The notes beneath the pieces were generated by a model. It was not told where the DNA came from and did no database searches. It was given only the letters and a program-made list of their open reading frames with translations. Source: Gemmobacter nectariphilus DSM 15620 (GTDB lineage: Bacteria > Pseudomonadota > Alphaproteobacteria > Rhodobacterales > Rhodobacteraceae). Taken from it: a stretch of 64,000 nucleotides of DNA. Below, one piece after another: positions 52,814-64,000 of the stretch (the stretch's first letter is position 1; each line of letters starts with the position of its first letter). A program made the translations under genes and the position numbers. Where the stretch lies: the NCBI RefSeq assembly GCF_000429765.1, contig NZ_KE386949.1, forward strand, positions 310,001 through 374,000, in the 5' to 3' direction.

Positions 52814-54703
52814 ATGCAGGACGACACCGCCGATTTCCCCGCATCCGATAACGGCCATTCGGAGACCGGACACGCGCTGATCTCGCGGCTGGTCAAGGGG
52901 CTGGACAGCTCGCCCGGCGTCTACCGGATGCTGAATGCGGCAAACGAAGTGCTGTATGTCGGCAAGGCGCGCAACCTCAGGGCGCGGGTGTCGAACTATG
53001 CCCGGACCTCGGGCCATTCGGTGCGGATCGCCCGAATGATCCATGAAACCACCAGCATGATGTTCCTGACCACGCGCACCGAGCTTGAGGCGCTGCTGCT
53101 GGAACAGAACCTGATCAAGCAGCTCAAGCCGCGCTACAACGTGCTGATGCGGGATGACAAGTCATTCCCGAACATCCTGATCACGGGCAATCACCCCTTT
53201 CCCCAGATCACCAAGCATCGTGGCAGACGCTCGGCGCCGGGCAGCTACTTCGGGCCGTTTGCCAGCGCGGCCGCGGTCCACCGCACGTTGAATCAGCTGC
53301 AAAAGGTGTTCCTGCTGCGGAACTGTTCGGATTCGATGTTCGAAAGCCGGTCGCGGCCCTGTCTGCAGTTCCAGATCCGCCGCTGTTCTGCCCCTTGCAC
53401 CGGAGAGATCAGCCAATCCGATTATGCCGGCCTTGTTCAGGACGCCAAGCGCTTTCTGGAAGGCAAGTCCACCAACGTTCAGGCCGAGTTGGCCGAGCAG
53501 ATGCAGGCGGCCTCGGACGCGATGGAGTTCGAACGGGCGGCGGCGCTGCGCGACCGGATCAAGGCGCTGACCGCCGTGCAATCGGCCCAGGGCATCAACC
53601 CGCGCGGTGTCACCGAGGCGGATGTGATCGCCGTGCATCTGCAAGGCGGGCTGGCCTGCGTTCAGGTGTTCTTCATCCGGGCGCATCAAAGCTGGGGCAA
53701 CAGCGATTTCTACCCGCGCACCGGCGCTGGCGCCGAAGAGGCCGAGATCCTTCAGGCATTCATGGCCCAGTTCTACAGCGACAAGGAACCGCCCCGGCTG
53801 ATCTTGCTGTCGCATCAGGTCGAGGATCCCGATCTGCTGGCCGAGCTGCTGTCTGACCGTGCAGGGCGCAAGGTGGAACTGACCGTGCCGCAACGGGGCG
53901 AAAAGGCCGAGCTGGTCGAGAACGCGGCGCGCAATGCCCGCGAAAGCCTTGGCCGCCGCCTGGCGGAAACCACCGCGCAGACCCGGCTGCTGGCCGGTCT
54001 GGCCGAGGCCTTTGGGCTGGAGACACCGCCGAAGCGGGTCGAGGTCTATGACAACTCGCATATCATGGGCGCCCATGCCGTCGGTGGCATGATCGTTGCC
54101 GGCCCGGACGGGCTGATGAAGGGCGAATACCGCAAGTTCAACATCAAGGGCGATGGCCTGACACCCGGCGATGACTTTGCCATGATGAAAGAGGTCCTGA
54201 CCCGCCGGTTCGAGCGCCTGTTGAAGGACGATCCCGACCGGACGTCGCCGGCATGGCCTGATCTTCTGCTGATCGACGGCGGGGCGGGCCAGGTTTCAGC
54301 GGTGCAAGAGGTGATGGAGCAGATGGGGGTCGAGGACATTCCCTTCATCGGCGTGGCCAAGGGGGTGGACCGCGACGCGGGCAAAGAGGAATTCCACCGC
54401 CCTGGCAAGCCCGTCATGGCGCTGCCGCGCAATCACCCGGTGCTGTATTTCATCCAGCGCCTGCGCGACGAGGCGCACCGCCATGCCATCGGCGCCCACC
54501 GGGCCAAGCGCGCCAAGGCGTTGACCGCAACCCCGCTGGACGAGGTGCCGGGCGTCGGCGCGGCGCGCAAACGGGCGTTGCTGGCGCATTTCGGCTCTGC
54601 CAAGGCGGTGTCACGGGCGGGGGTGCCCGATCTGATGGCGGTAGACGGCATCTCCGAGGCGCTGGCCCAGACGATCCACGACTTCTTTCACGCCAAGGGA
54701 TAG
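52814..54703 (+). CDS. uvrC: UvrABC system protein C (excinuclease subunit C)
   Basis: The 629-residue nuclease makes both incisions in nucleotide excision repair. The GIY-YIG 3'-nuclease domain opens with [31 protein letters not shown], a UVR motif ([27 protein letters not shown]) binds UvrB, the RNase H-like 5'-nuclease contains [19 protein letters not shown] and [13 protein letters not shown], and a C-terminal helix-hairpin-helix pair follows ([20 protein letters not shown]). The ATG at 52814 is preferred; the frame also opens at GTG 52745, which would extend into the DnaA-box island. Confidence 0.95.
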   Translation: MQDDTADFPASDNGHSETGHALISRLVKGLDSSPGVYRMLNAANEVLYVGKARNLRARVSNYARTSGHSVRIARMIHETTSMMFLTTRTELEALLLEQNLIKQLKPRYNVLMRDDKSFPNILITGNHPFPQITKHRGRRSAPGSYFGPFASAAAVHRTLNQLQKVFLLRNCSDSMFESRSRPCLQFQIRRCSAPCTGEISQSDYAGLVQDAKRFLEGKSTNVQAELAEQMQAASDAMEFERAAALRDRIKALTAVQSAQGINPRGVTEADVIAVHLQGGLACVQVFFIRAHQSWGNSDFYPRTGAGAEEAEILQAFMAQFYSDKEPPRLILLSHQVEDPDLLAELLSDRAGRKVELTVPQRGEKAELVENAARNARESLGRRLAETTAQTRLLAGLAEAFGLETPPKRVEVYDNSHIMGAHAVGGMIVAGPDGLMKGEYRKFNIKGDGLTPGDDFAMMKEVLTRRFERLLKDDPDRTSPAWPDLLLIDGGAGQVSAVQEVMEQMGVEDIPFIGVAKGVDRDAGKEEFHRPGKPVMALPRNHPVLYFIQRLRDEAHRHAIGAHRAKRAKALTATPLDEVPGVGAARKRALLAHFGSAKAVSRAGVPDLMAVDGISEALAQTIHDFFHAKG

Positions 54704-54751
54704 GCCCCACGGCCCGGACGGGCCTGCGTCACCCCAAGGCGGCAGGTGTTG

Positions 54752-54782
54752 CCCCCAAAGGGGATATTTATAGACAGGTGAA
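54752..54782 (+). repeat. Dispersed element copy 8: GGGGATATTT-N6-AGGTGAA
   Basis: The motif lies between the convergent uvrC and pseudouridine-synthase genes. CCCC-AAA-GGGG overlaps its start and a GGCCCG-GA-CGGGCC stem lies at 54711-54724. Confidence 0.65.
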
Positions 54783-54808
54783 CGGGCAGGTTCCGCGCAG
54801 GTCGCCTG

Positions 54809-55465
54809 TCAGAACGGACAGGGCGCCGAAAAGGTCATGGTCACACCCGTGTCCGGGTGGCGGAACCGCAGCGATTCGGCATGCAGCATCAGCCGCGGAT
54901 GGTTGCGCGCCGCGCCCGTCGCATACAGCGGATCGCCAAGGATCGGGTGGCCGATTTCCGCCATGTGAACGCGCAACTGATGGCTGCGCCCCGTCTGCGG
55001 CATCAGCCGGGCACGGGTTTCGCCCTGCCCGACCTTGACCGCGCGCCAGTCGGTGACGGCGGGCTTGCCGGTTTCATGGTTCACATGCTGGCGCGGCCGG
55101 TTCGGCCAGTCGACGATCAGCGGCAGATCCACCCGCCCCTGCTTTTCGGCCATCTCGCCATCAAGGCGCGCGATATAGACCTTTTTCACCGTCCGCGCCT
55201 CGAACTGCTTGCCAAGGGCGCCTTGCGCCGCGCGGGTGCGGGCAAAGACCATGACCCCCGAGGTATCCAGATCCAGCCGGTGGACGAGCAGCACATCGGG
55301 AAAATCCGCGCGCAGCCGGTTGATCAGGCAATCCGCGCGATCCTCGCCCCGGCCCGGCACCGACAAAAGGCCCGACGGCTTGTCGACGATCAGGATCGAG
55401 TCGTCGGCATACAGCACCCGAGGCGGGTCGGGCGGCGGGGCATAGGTAAAGGGCGTCTCGCTCAT
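54809..55465 (-). CDS. RNA pseudouridine synthase, RluA family
   Basis: The 218-residue enzyme isomerises uridine in rRNA or tRNA. The catalytic aspartate lies in LLVHRLDLDTSGVMVFART, with DKPSGLLSVPGRG as motif I and GRSHQLRVHMAEIGHPILGDPLY as motif III. Length without an S4 domain resembles RluA (23S U746/tRNA U32) more than RluC/D. It is convergent with uvrC. Confidence 0.9.
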   Translation of the reverse strand: MSETPFTYAPPPDPPRVLYADDSILIVDKPSGLLSVPGRGEDRADCLINRLRADFPDVLLVHRLDLDTSGVMVFARTRAAQGALGKQFEARTVKKVYIARLDGEMAEKQGRVDLPLIVDWPNRPRQHVNHETGKPAVTDWRAVKVGQGETRARLMPQTGRSHQLRVHMAEIGHPILGDPLYATGAARNHPRLMLHAESLRFRHPDTGVTMTFSAPCPF

Positions 55466-55483
55466 GGGCCCGTCATACGCCGT

Positions 55484-56107
55484 TCAGCTGTCAAGTGCGA
55501 GGCGCACGGCAAGGCCTGCGAACAGCACCGAGGCAAGGCGGTTCAGCCCGCCCATCCGCCGCGACAGGGCCTGACCGGCGTAACCGGCCGCCACGCCATA
55601 GCCCATGGTGACCAGCGTGCCGGTAAAGGCAAAGACCAGTCCCAGGGTAACGATCTGCTGCCAGACCGGCGGGCCGCCTTGCACGACGAACTGCGGCAGG
55701 AACGCCATGACGAACAGCACCGGCTTGGGGTTCAGGATATTGGTCAGCGCCCCTTTGCGAAAGGCGCGCCACAGGCCGGACTGACCCTGCGCAGGGCCGG
55801 AGGGCCCTGCCGTCCACGCCTTGACCGCCAGCCAGACCAGATAGGCCGCCCCCGTCCAGCGCAAGGCCTCCAGCGCGCCGGGATGCGCCGCGATCAGCGC
55901 TGCCACCCCGGCCGCCGCCAGCGTGACATGCCACAAGACACCACAGCCTGCCCCGAACCCCGAGGCAGCCCCCGCCCTTGGCCCGCCCTGAATGCCGCAG
56001 GCAGTCGCCAGCACCACATCGGCGCCCGGCACCACATTCACCACCAGTCCGCCCAGAAGGAAGGTCAGGAACTGATCGGCGGTCAGAAAGCCGAGAACCT
56101 CGGGCAT
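55484..56107 (-). CDS. LysE/RhtB family exporter
   Basis: The 207-residue membrane protein has six predicted helices, the N-terminal FLLGGLVVNVVPGADVVLATACGIQGGPRAG block and the KGALTNILNPKPVLFVMAFLPQFV segment of the LysE family. The start at 56107 is MPEVLGFL. It begins 18 bp from the pseudouridine-synthase gene and may be cotranscribed with it. The substrate is unknown. Confidence 0.88.
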   Translation of the reverse strand: MPEVLGFLTADQFLTFLLGGLVVNVVPGADVVLATACGIQGGPRAGAASGFGAGCGVLWHVTLAAAGVAALIAAHPGALEALRWTGAAYLVWLAVKAWTAGPSGPAQGQSGLWRAFRKGALTNILNPKPVLFVMAFLPQFVVQGGPPVWQQIVTLGLVFAFTGTLVTMGYGVAAGYAGQALSRRMGGLNRLASVLFAGLAVRLALDS

Positions 56108-56209
56108 GGGGCACCAATGATGGCCAGAGCACTGCCCCGGCGGATGGACGGGCAAGACATGGCGTCAGGTGCCAGCACGGGCATCGCCTTGCATGCACAC
56201 CCGGGGGAA

Positions 56210-56227
56210 GGCGGGTTGAAACCCGCC
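56210..56227. repeat. GGCGGGTT/AACCCGCC hairpin
   Basis: An 8-bp inverted repeat with a 2-nt separation lies in the 199-bp gap between the LysE gene start and the end of carB. Its G-run, GAA-containing loop and C-run resemble hairpins at 14351, 50841 and 60944. Confidence 0.5.
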
Positions 56228-56274
56228 CTACCATAGAGACAGGTTCTGCACCTGCCATCGGCACAGGGACTGCA

Positions 56275-56292
56275 GGCGGGGTTTCCCCCGCC
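56275..56292 (-). terminator. Stem-loop after carB
   Basis: A GGCGGGG/CCCCGCC stem with a 4-nt loop lies 14 bp downstream of the carB stop. No T-run follows, so efficiency is uncertain. Confidence 0.5.
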
Positions 56293-56306
56293 ATGCCAGG
56301 GGGCGA

Positions 56307-59636
<3,330 letters not shown>

Positions 59637-59807
59637 GTCAGACCCCTCGGCGCAAATTGTCCGGCGTTATAGCCATGGACGTCCCGCGCGCAAGACCGAA
59701 TGGCATTTGCGCAGCCGATTGCGCATGGCCGCAGGTCCGCCCAAGCGCCTCTTGCGCGGCGATGCGGCCCCGCGCAGTATCCGCGCCAGCTCAACCGGGG
59801 TCATTTC

Positions 59808-60812
59808 ATGCCATCGCTGTCCAGACTTGCAACCCTTCTTTTGCCGCTCGCCCTGCTGGCGATCCCGGCCGGTGCCGCATCGCTTGACGGTGTCGCCGTG
59901 GACGTCATCAACGAAAGCGAGCCGGTGCTCTGCGCCGAAAAGGACAACGTGGCGCTGTCCTTCGCCTCGCCTCAGGTCCGCGCCTTCCGCATCGAGGCCG
60001 CGCACCCCGTCTATCTGGCCCCCGGAATGCGCGACAACTGGGAAGCCGACTGGACCGCCTGCGACATGTCGGGCGATCCGGCCTATGCGCCGGTGGCCCC
60101 GCCGGGCCGGTTCACCCTTTATGAACAGCCCGACATGTGGCTGGTCGGCTGGCGCTATGGCAGCTTCTGGCGCCCGGCCACGGCCACCGTGCGCATCGGC
60201 GATCAGGTCCACGAGGGGCTGCATCTGATCCAGCTGTGGCTCTTGCGCACCGATGGATCCGAAGAGGTGCTGGTGTTCTACCCGCAAGATGGCTACTGGC
60301 GCGCCCGCCCGCTGGCGCCGCGTCCGATGCGCAACACGGCCTATGGCTCGTCGTTTCTGGTCGGCCCGGTCGAGGTCGAGGGCCGCCCCATCGTCAACAT
60401 CAAGGAAGTCGCCTTTGACCCGGCCGCGCGCCGGTTCGATCTGGCCTTTACCCGCGGCGGCTCGGCGTCGGTCAGCGTGGTGAACGCCGATGAAAACCGC
60501 ATCGCGCTGGACGTGGCCTTTGATGCGCCGATCAAGGACGTGCCCTTTGCCATGCTGCGGTCCATGTATATCACCGAGTTCAACAACGATGCCGCCCGCG
60601 TCGCCGTGCGCGAGGCCGGCGCCAATGCCTGGCGCGAGGCGCCGGTCATGGGCTTTGACCGCGCCAGGGCAACCGATATCTGGATCGGCCGCCTGGCCCC
60701 CTCGCAGCACAACAAAAGCTCGCCCGACTTCGTGTTCAACAGCTTCTCGGACGGCCCTACCCCCAAGCGGCCCAAGAACGAACCCCCGGCCTCTGCGCCA
60801 GTGGTGCAATAG
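59808..60812 (+). CDS. Exported protein of unknown function
   Basis: The 334-residue protein has a signal peptide (MPSLSRLATLLLPLALLAIP, cleavage after GAA near residue 23) and no membrane helix, so it should be periplasmic. It is rich in aromatic and beta-type segments (YEQPDMWLVGWRYGSFWRPATATVRIGD, LLRTDGSEEVLVFYPQDGYWRARPL, RSMYITEFNNDAARVAVREAG) with two cysteines (about 40 and 85). I do not recognise the family. It is divergent from carB and followed by a hairpin-rich gap before the metal transporter genes. Confidence 0.75.
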   Translation: MPSLSRLATLLLPLALLAIPAGAASLDGVAVDVINESEPVLCAEKDNVALSFASPQVRAFRIEAAHPVYLAPGMRDNWEADWTACDMSGDPAYAPVAPPGRFTLYEQPDMWLVGWRYGSFWRPATATVRIGDQVHEGLHLIQLWLLRTDGSEEVLVFYPQDGYWRARPLAPRPMRNTAYGSSFLVGPVEVEGRPIVNIKEVAFDPAARRFDLAFTRGGSASVSVVNADENRIALDVAFDAPIKDVPFAMLRSMYITEFNNDAARVAVREAGANAWREAPVMGFDRARATDIWIGRLAPSQHNKSSPDFVFNSFSDGPTPKRPKNEPPASAPVVQ

Positions 60813-60915
60813 GATGGGCCGACCTTCAATCAACCGGAGGAGCGGATGACCTTGCAAGCCCGGTCTGCCTTGCATCGCCTTGCCGGAACCACCCCACGGG
60901 GAGCGCCGGTTGGTC

Positions 60916-60964
60916 CGCCATTGGTTCAAGAACCAACTGGCGCGGAGGGGTGTGAACCCCCTCC
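60916..60964 (+). promoter_or_regulatory. Tandem hairpins upstream of the DUF1007-NicO operon
   Basis: CGCCATTGGTTC and GAACCAACTGGCG pair with one bulge (60916-60942), then GGAGGGG/CCCCTCC (60944-60964). They lie 52 bp before the DUF1007 start, so they could terminate the upstream gene or form a leader structure. No T-run follows. Confidence 0.45.
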
Positions 60965-61015
60965 AGCGACCAGCCATCGGCGCGGTCCCATCCGGGTGTC
61001 GATCTGCCCCGGGCC

Positions 61016-61669
61016 ATGCTGATGCGGGCGGGCCGGATCGGGGCGGCGGTTCTTGCGCTGTCGGCGGGCGCGGCGCAGGCCCATCCGCATGAATTCATCG
61101 ACGCGGGGATCGAGCTGCGGTTCGATGCGGGCGGCGCCCTGACCGCGCTGCGCATCGTCTGGGTCTATGACGATCTGACCTCGCTGATGATCCTGTCGGA
61201 TCGCGGGCTGGACCCGGACGGCGACGGCACGCTGACCGAGGCCGAGGCGGCAACCCTGTCAGGCTTTGACATGGACTGGGCCGAGGGCTTCGCGGGCGAT
61301 ACCTATCTGCTGCACGGCGATGTGCCGCTGCCCCTTGGCCCGCCGCAGGACTGGACCGCCCGGGTGGTCCAGGGGCGCATCATCACCACCCATCTGCGCC
61401 AGCTGGCCGCGCCCATAGCCCCCGGCGCGGCGCCGATGGTGGTTCAGGTCTATGACCCGGGCTATTACACCGCCTATACCATCGCCACGACCCCGCTGAT
61501 CCGTGGCCGCAACGATTGCACCGCCGAGGTCTATGGCCCCGACGTGGCCGCCGCCGATGCCGCCCTGACCGCGGCGATCGAGGAACTGTCGGGCGATGCC
61601 GAGGCGGACTTCCCCGCCGTCGGTGCCGCCTATGCCGAGGAGGTGCGCCTCATATGTCCGCAGGACTGA
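61016..61669 (+). CDS. DUF1007 family exported protein
   Basis: The 217-residue protein has a signal peptide (cleavage after AQA, residue 22) and begins its mature part HPHEFIDAGIELRFD, the N-terminal histidine-containing motif of DUF1007. A calcium-site-like loop DPDGDGTLTEAE follows. DUF1007 genes regularly precede NicO-type metal permeases, and here the next gene overlaps by 16 bp, so a periplasmic metal-binding partner is the likely role (inference). ATG at 61022 is an alternative start. Confidence 0.85.
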   Translation: MLMRAGRIGAAVLALSAGAAQAHPHEFIDAGIELRFDAGGALTALRIVWVYDDLTSLMILSDRGLDPDGDGTLTEAEAATLSGFDMDWAEGFAGDTYLLHGDVPLPLGPPQDWTARVVQGRIITTHLRQLAAPIAPGAAPMVVQVYDPGYYTAYTIATTPLIRGRNDCTAEVYGPDVAAADAALTAAIEELSGDAEADFPAVGAAYAEEVRLICPQD

Positions 61670-62592
61670 CCCGCTGGCTGGGATTGGCCGCGCTGGCCCT
61701 GGTGGCCGGGCTGCTCGCGCTCTGGGCGCTTGGCGGCTTTGACGCGCTGGTGGCGCAGGGGCTGGCGGCGCAGCGGGCCTTTCGCGATTCGCTGGCCACC
61801 AGCTTGCGCGCCCTGCGCGGCGGCGATGCGGGGGCAATCTGGGGGCTGGTGGCGCTGTCCTTCGGCTATGGTGTGCTGCATGCGGCAGGGCCGGGCCATG
61901 GCAAGGTGCTGATCGGCGGCTACGGGGCTGGCCGCCGCGTGCCACTGCTGCGGCTGGTGCTGATTGCGCTGATCTCCAGCCTTGCCCAGGCCAGCGTGGC
62001 GATTGCGGTGGTCTATGGCGGGCTGGGCCTGTTCGGCCTGACCCGCGATGCCGTCGGCGCGGCGGGCGAGGGCTGGATGATGGTCACGGGCCATCTGCTG
62101 ACCCTGGCCATCGGCCTGTGGCTGGTCTGGCGCAGCCTGCGCGCCCTGCCCCGGCGCGGCGCGGCGCACCACGACCACGACCCGATGGTCGGGCATCCGG
62201 CGCACGACCATGCCGGCCACAAGACCTGCGCCGTATGCGGCCACCGCCATGGCCCCACCCTCGACGAGATCGAGGCCACCACCACCTGGCGCGAGGCGCT
62301 GGCCCTGATTGCCGGCATCGCCATTCGTCCGTGCACCGGGGCGCTGATGCTGCTGGTGCTGACATGGCAACTGGGGCTGATCTGGGCCGGCATCGCGGGG
62401 GCCTATGCCATGGGGCTGGGCACGGCGCTGATCACCTCGGGCGTGGCCATCCTGTCGGTCACGGCGCGCGAGGGGGCCTTCGCCAGCCTGCCGGGCCTGG
62501 ACAAGGCCCGGATCGCGCTGCCGGTTACCGGAATTCTGGCCGGGCTGGTCATTGCCGGCGCCGCGCTGGCCATGCTGATCCGCGGTGTCTGA
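61654..62592 (+). CDS. Nickel/cobalt transporter, NicO (RcnA-like) family
   Basis: The 312-residue membrane protein has about six to seven helices, the family motif FGYGVLHAAGPGHGKVLIGGY (HAxGPGHGK), a His/Cys-rich cytoplasmic loop (AHHDHDPMVGHPAHDHAGH, then CAVCGHRHGP) and GIAIRPCTGALMLLVLTW. RcnA-like members export Ni/Co; others with DUF1007 may import. The direction cannot be read from sequence. Start at 61654, overlapping DUF1007. Confidence 0.88.
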   Translation: MSAGLTRWLGLAALALVAGLLALWALGGFDALVAQGLAAQRAFRDSLATSLRALRGGDAGAIWGLVALSFGYGVLHAAGPGHGKVLIGGYGAGRRVPLLRLVLIALISSLAQASVAIAVVYGGLGLFGLTRDAVGAAGEGWMMVTGHLLTLAIGLWLVWRSLRALPRRGAAHHDHDPMVGHPAHDHAGHKTCAVCGHRHGPTLDEIEATTTWREALALIAGIAIRPCTGALMLLVLTWQLGLIWAGIAGAYAMGLGTALITSGVAILSVTAREGAFASLPGLDKARIALPVTGILAGLVIAGAALAMLIRGV

Positions 62593-62693
62593 AAGGCCAC
62601 AATCGCCGGTTGCCGGGATTCGCGTCTTGCCGCATTTCCGGGCAAACGCTAGACATGGCGCTTTCGTGCAATTCCGCCGTGCCCCGGTTTCCC

Positions 62694-64000
62694 ATGTCCA
62701 CAGTCCCGCTTTCCCCCATAGCCCATGCCCGCGCCCTGATGGTGCTGGCGCTGCCGCTGATCGGTAGCCACGTCGCGCAACTGCTGCTGCAGGTGACCGA
62801 TACCATCATGCTGGGCTGGTATGGGGTCGAGGAACTGGCCGCCGGCGTTCTGGCCACCTCGTCGTTCTTCATGGTGTTCATGCTGGGCTCGGGCTTTGCC
62901 CATGCCGTCATGCCGATGGTCGCCGCCGCGATGGGCCGGCGCGACGAAACCCAGGTGCGCCGGGACACCCGCATGGGGATGTGGCTGTCAATTGCCTATG
63001 GCATCGCCATGATGCCGGTGTTCTGGTGGTCGGGCCCCCTGCTGCTGGCGCTTGGCCAACGCCCCGAGATCGCGGCGCTGGGGCAGGATTACATGCGCAT
63101 TGCCGGGCTGGGGCTGATCCCCGCGTTGCTGGTCATGGTGCTGAAAAGCTTCCTCGCCGCGATGGAGCGGGCGCAGGTCGTCCTTTGGGTGACAATTGCC
63201 GGGGTCGCGGTGAACGCGGGGCTCAACTGGCTGCTGATCTTCGGCAACCTTGGTGCGCCGGAACTGGGCGTGCGCGGGGCGGCCATCGCCTCGGTCATCG
63301 TGCAGGTGTTCAGCCTGCTCCTGCTGGCGCTGTGGGCCACCTTGCACCGCGATTTCCGCCGCTTTCGTCTGTTCCAGAACTTCTGGCGCCATGATCCTGC
63401 GCTGAAACAGGTCTGGCGGCTGGGCTGGCCCATCGGCCTGACCTCGTTGATGGAGGGCGGGCTGTTCCACGCCGTCGCGCTGATGATGGGCTGGATCGGC
63501 ACTGTGGAACTGGCGGCCCACGGCATTGCCCTGCAGATCACGGCGGCCACCTTCATGGTGCATGTCGGCCTGTCGAATGCGGCGACGGTGCGCGCAGGCA
63601 GGGCCGAGGGCGCAGGCGATGCGCAAGGCCTGCGCACCGGGGCATGGGTCGCGCTGCTGGTCAGCCAGGGGCTGGGCGTCTTTGTCATCGCCGCCTTCCT
63701 GCTGATGCCCGAGCCGCTGGTGCGCCTGTTCCTCGATGCCGGAAACCCGCGGGCGACGCAGATCATCGCCTATGGCAGCGTGCTGCTGGGCATGGCGGCA
63801 CTGTTTCAGGTGGCGGATGCAGCGCAGGTCATGGCGCTGGGGCTGCTGCGCGGTATCCGCGACACGCGGGTGCCCATGGTCATCGCCATCGTCTGCTATT
63901 GGGGGATCGGGATGCCCGCGGCCTATCTGCTGGCCTTCAAGGTCGACATGGGCGGTGTCGGGCTGTGGACCGGCCTGGTGATCGGCCTGTCACTGACCGC
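62694..64000 (+). CDS. MATE family efflux transporter, 3' end off the window
   Basis: At least 435 residues of a NorM-type multidrug/toxin extruder are present; the last helix or so lies beyond the right edge. Start MSTVPLSPIAHARALMVLALPLIGSHVAQLLLQVTDTIMLGWYG; the MATE signature pairs PLIGSHVAQL (helix 1) and WPIGLTSLMEGGLFHAVALMMGWIG (helix 7) show the internal repeat. Members use Na+ or H+ gradients to export cationic compounds. It follows the NicO gene after 101 bp with no clear terminator. Confidence 0.92.
   Translation, partial: MSTVPLSPIAHARALMVLALPLIGSHVAQLLLQVTDTIMLGWYGVEELAAGVLATSSFFMVFMLGSGFAHAVMPMVAAAMGRRDETQVRRDTRMGMWLSIAYGIAMMPVFWWSGPLLLALGQRPEIAALGQDYMRIAGLGLIPALLVMVLKSFLAAMERAQVVLWVTIAGVAVNAGLNWLLIFGNLGAPELGVRGAAIASVIVQVFSLLLLALWATLHRDFRRFRLFQNFWRHDPALKQVWRLGWPIGLTSLMEGGLFHAVALMMGWIGTVELAAHGIALQITAATFMVHVGLSNAATVRAGRAEGAGDAQGLRTGAWVALLVSQGLGVFVIAAFLLMPEPLVRLFLDAGNPRATQIIAYGSVLLGMAALFQVADAAQVMALGLLRGIRDTRVPMVIAIVCYWGIGMPAAYLLAFKVDMGGVGLWTGLVIGLSLT

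Noticed and set aside
60813-61015. Cobalamin riboswitch upstream of the NicO operon.
   Set aside because: No convincing B12 box or the expected approximately 200-nt multi-stem architecture; only two simple hairpins.

Overview
The window is a 64 kb piece of a GC-rich alphaproteobacterial chromosome, most likely a member of the Rhodobacteraceae (Paracoccus/Rhodobacter type). This rests on gene content (N-formylglutamate amidohydrolase, DUF2853, a two-HRDC RecQ, a double cold-shock-domain protein, a miaB-phoH-ybeY-corC block, UPF0260) and codon use; no marker RNA is present to prove it. Nearly all of it is ordinary core and metabolic sequence. I see no insertion sequence, prophage, CRISPR array or rRNA. 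Two tRNA genes (Val-GAC, Pro-TGG) are present.

Layout. 0-2.5 kb: acyl-CoA ligase and a livG-type ABC ATPase, the edge of a carboxylate or branched-chain uptake cluster. 2.8-5.5 kb: a soluble PAS hybrid histidine kinase with its OmpR-type partner. 5.7-14.1 kb: MFS exporter, small periplasmic protein, rpmJ, tRNA-Val, N-formylglutamate amidohydrolase, trmD, YggT, recQ, ahcY, DUF2853. 14.5-23.8 kb: purine handling and uptake: phosphoribosyltransferase plus nucleoside hydrolase, adenine deaminase, and a PotABCD-type ABC transporter cotranscribed with an amidohydrolase; xanthine phosphoribosyltransferase is next door in the fabI-lysE-gpt operon. 25.3-28 kb: pdxH, a frameshifted cold-shock gene, DUF192, tRNA-Pro, an IMPACT/YigZ-type protein and a small lipoprotein. 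28.1-31.3 kb: glpD-glpK. 31.3-41 kb: a flavin monooxygenase, divergent from an operon of acyl-CoA ligase, two acyl-CoA dehydrogenases, a crotonase-fold enzyme and livG-livF-livH-livM, closed by a strong terminator. 41-47 kb: a conserved protein, miaB, an OmpA-family protein and lipoprotein pair, phoH, ybeY, corC. 47-56 kb: threonine aldolase, UPF0260, an unannotated small transcription unit, queuosine-precursor transporter, aroC, a signal-peptide-peptidase-like S49 protein, a 57-residue zinc-ribbon membrane protein, a degenerate SDR, uvrC, an RluA-type pseudouridine synthase and a LysE exporter. 56-64 kb: carB, a secreted hypothetical protein, DUF1007 plus a NicO metal transporter, and a MATE exporter cut by the right edge.

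The most notable signals lie between genes. Eight intergenic copies of one motif, GGRTATTT-N6-AGRYGAA with invariant spacing, usually preceded by a G-run/C-run hairpin, form a dispersed element I cannot name. A complete small transcription unit (anti-SD-matching RBS, about 36 codons interrupted by one extra base in a G6 run, perfect 14-bp terminator) lies at 48.7-48.9 kb. The adjacent OmpA-family and lipoprotein genes share a Cys-bounded module. The acyl-CoA operon carries a crotonase with one of the two canonical catalytic glutamates replaced, and paired acyl-CoA dehydrogenases without the usual C-terminal glutamate.
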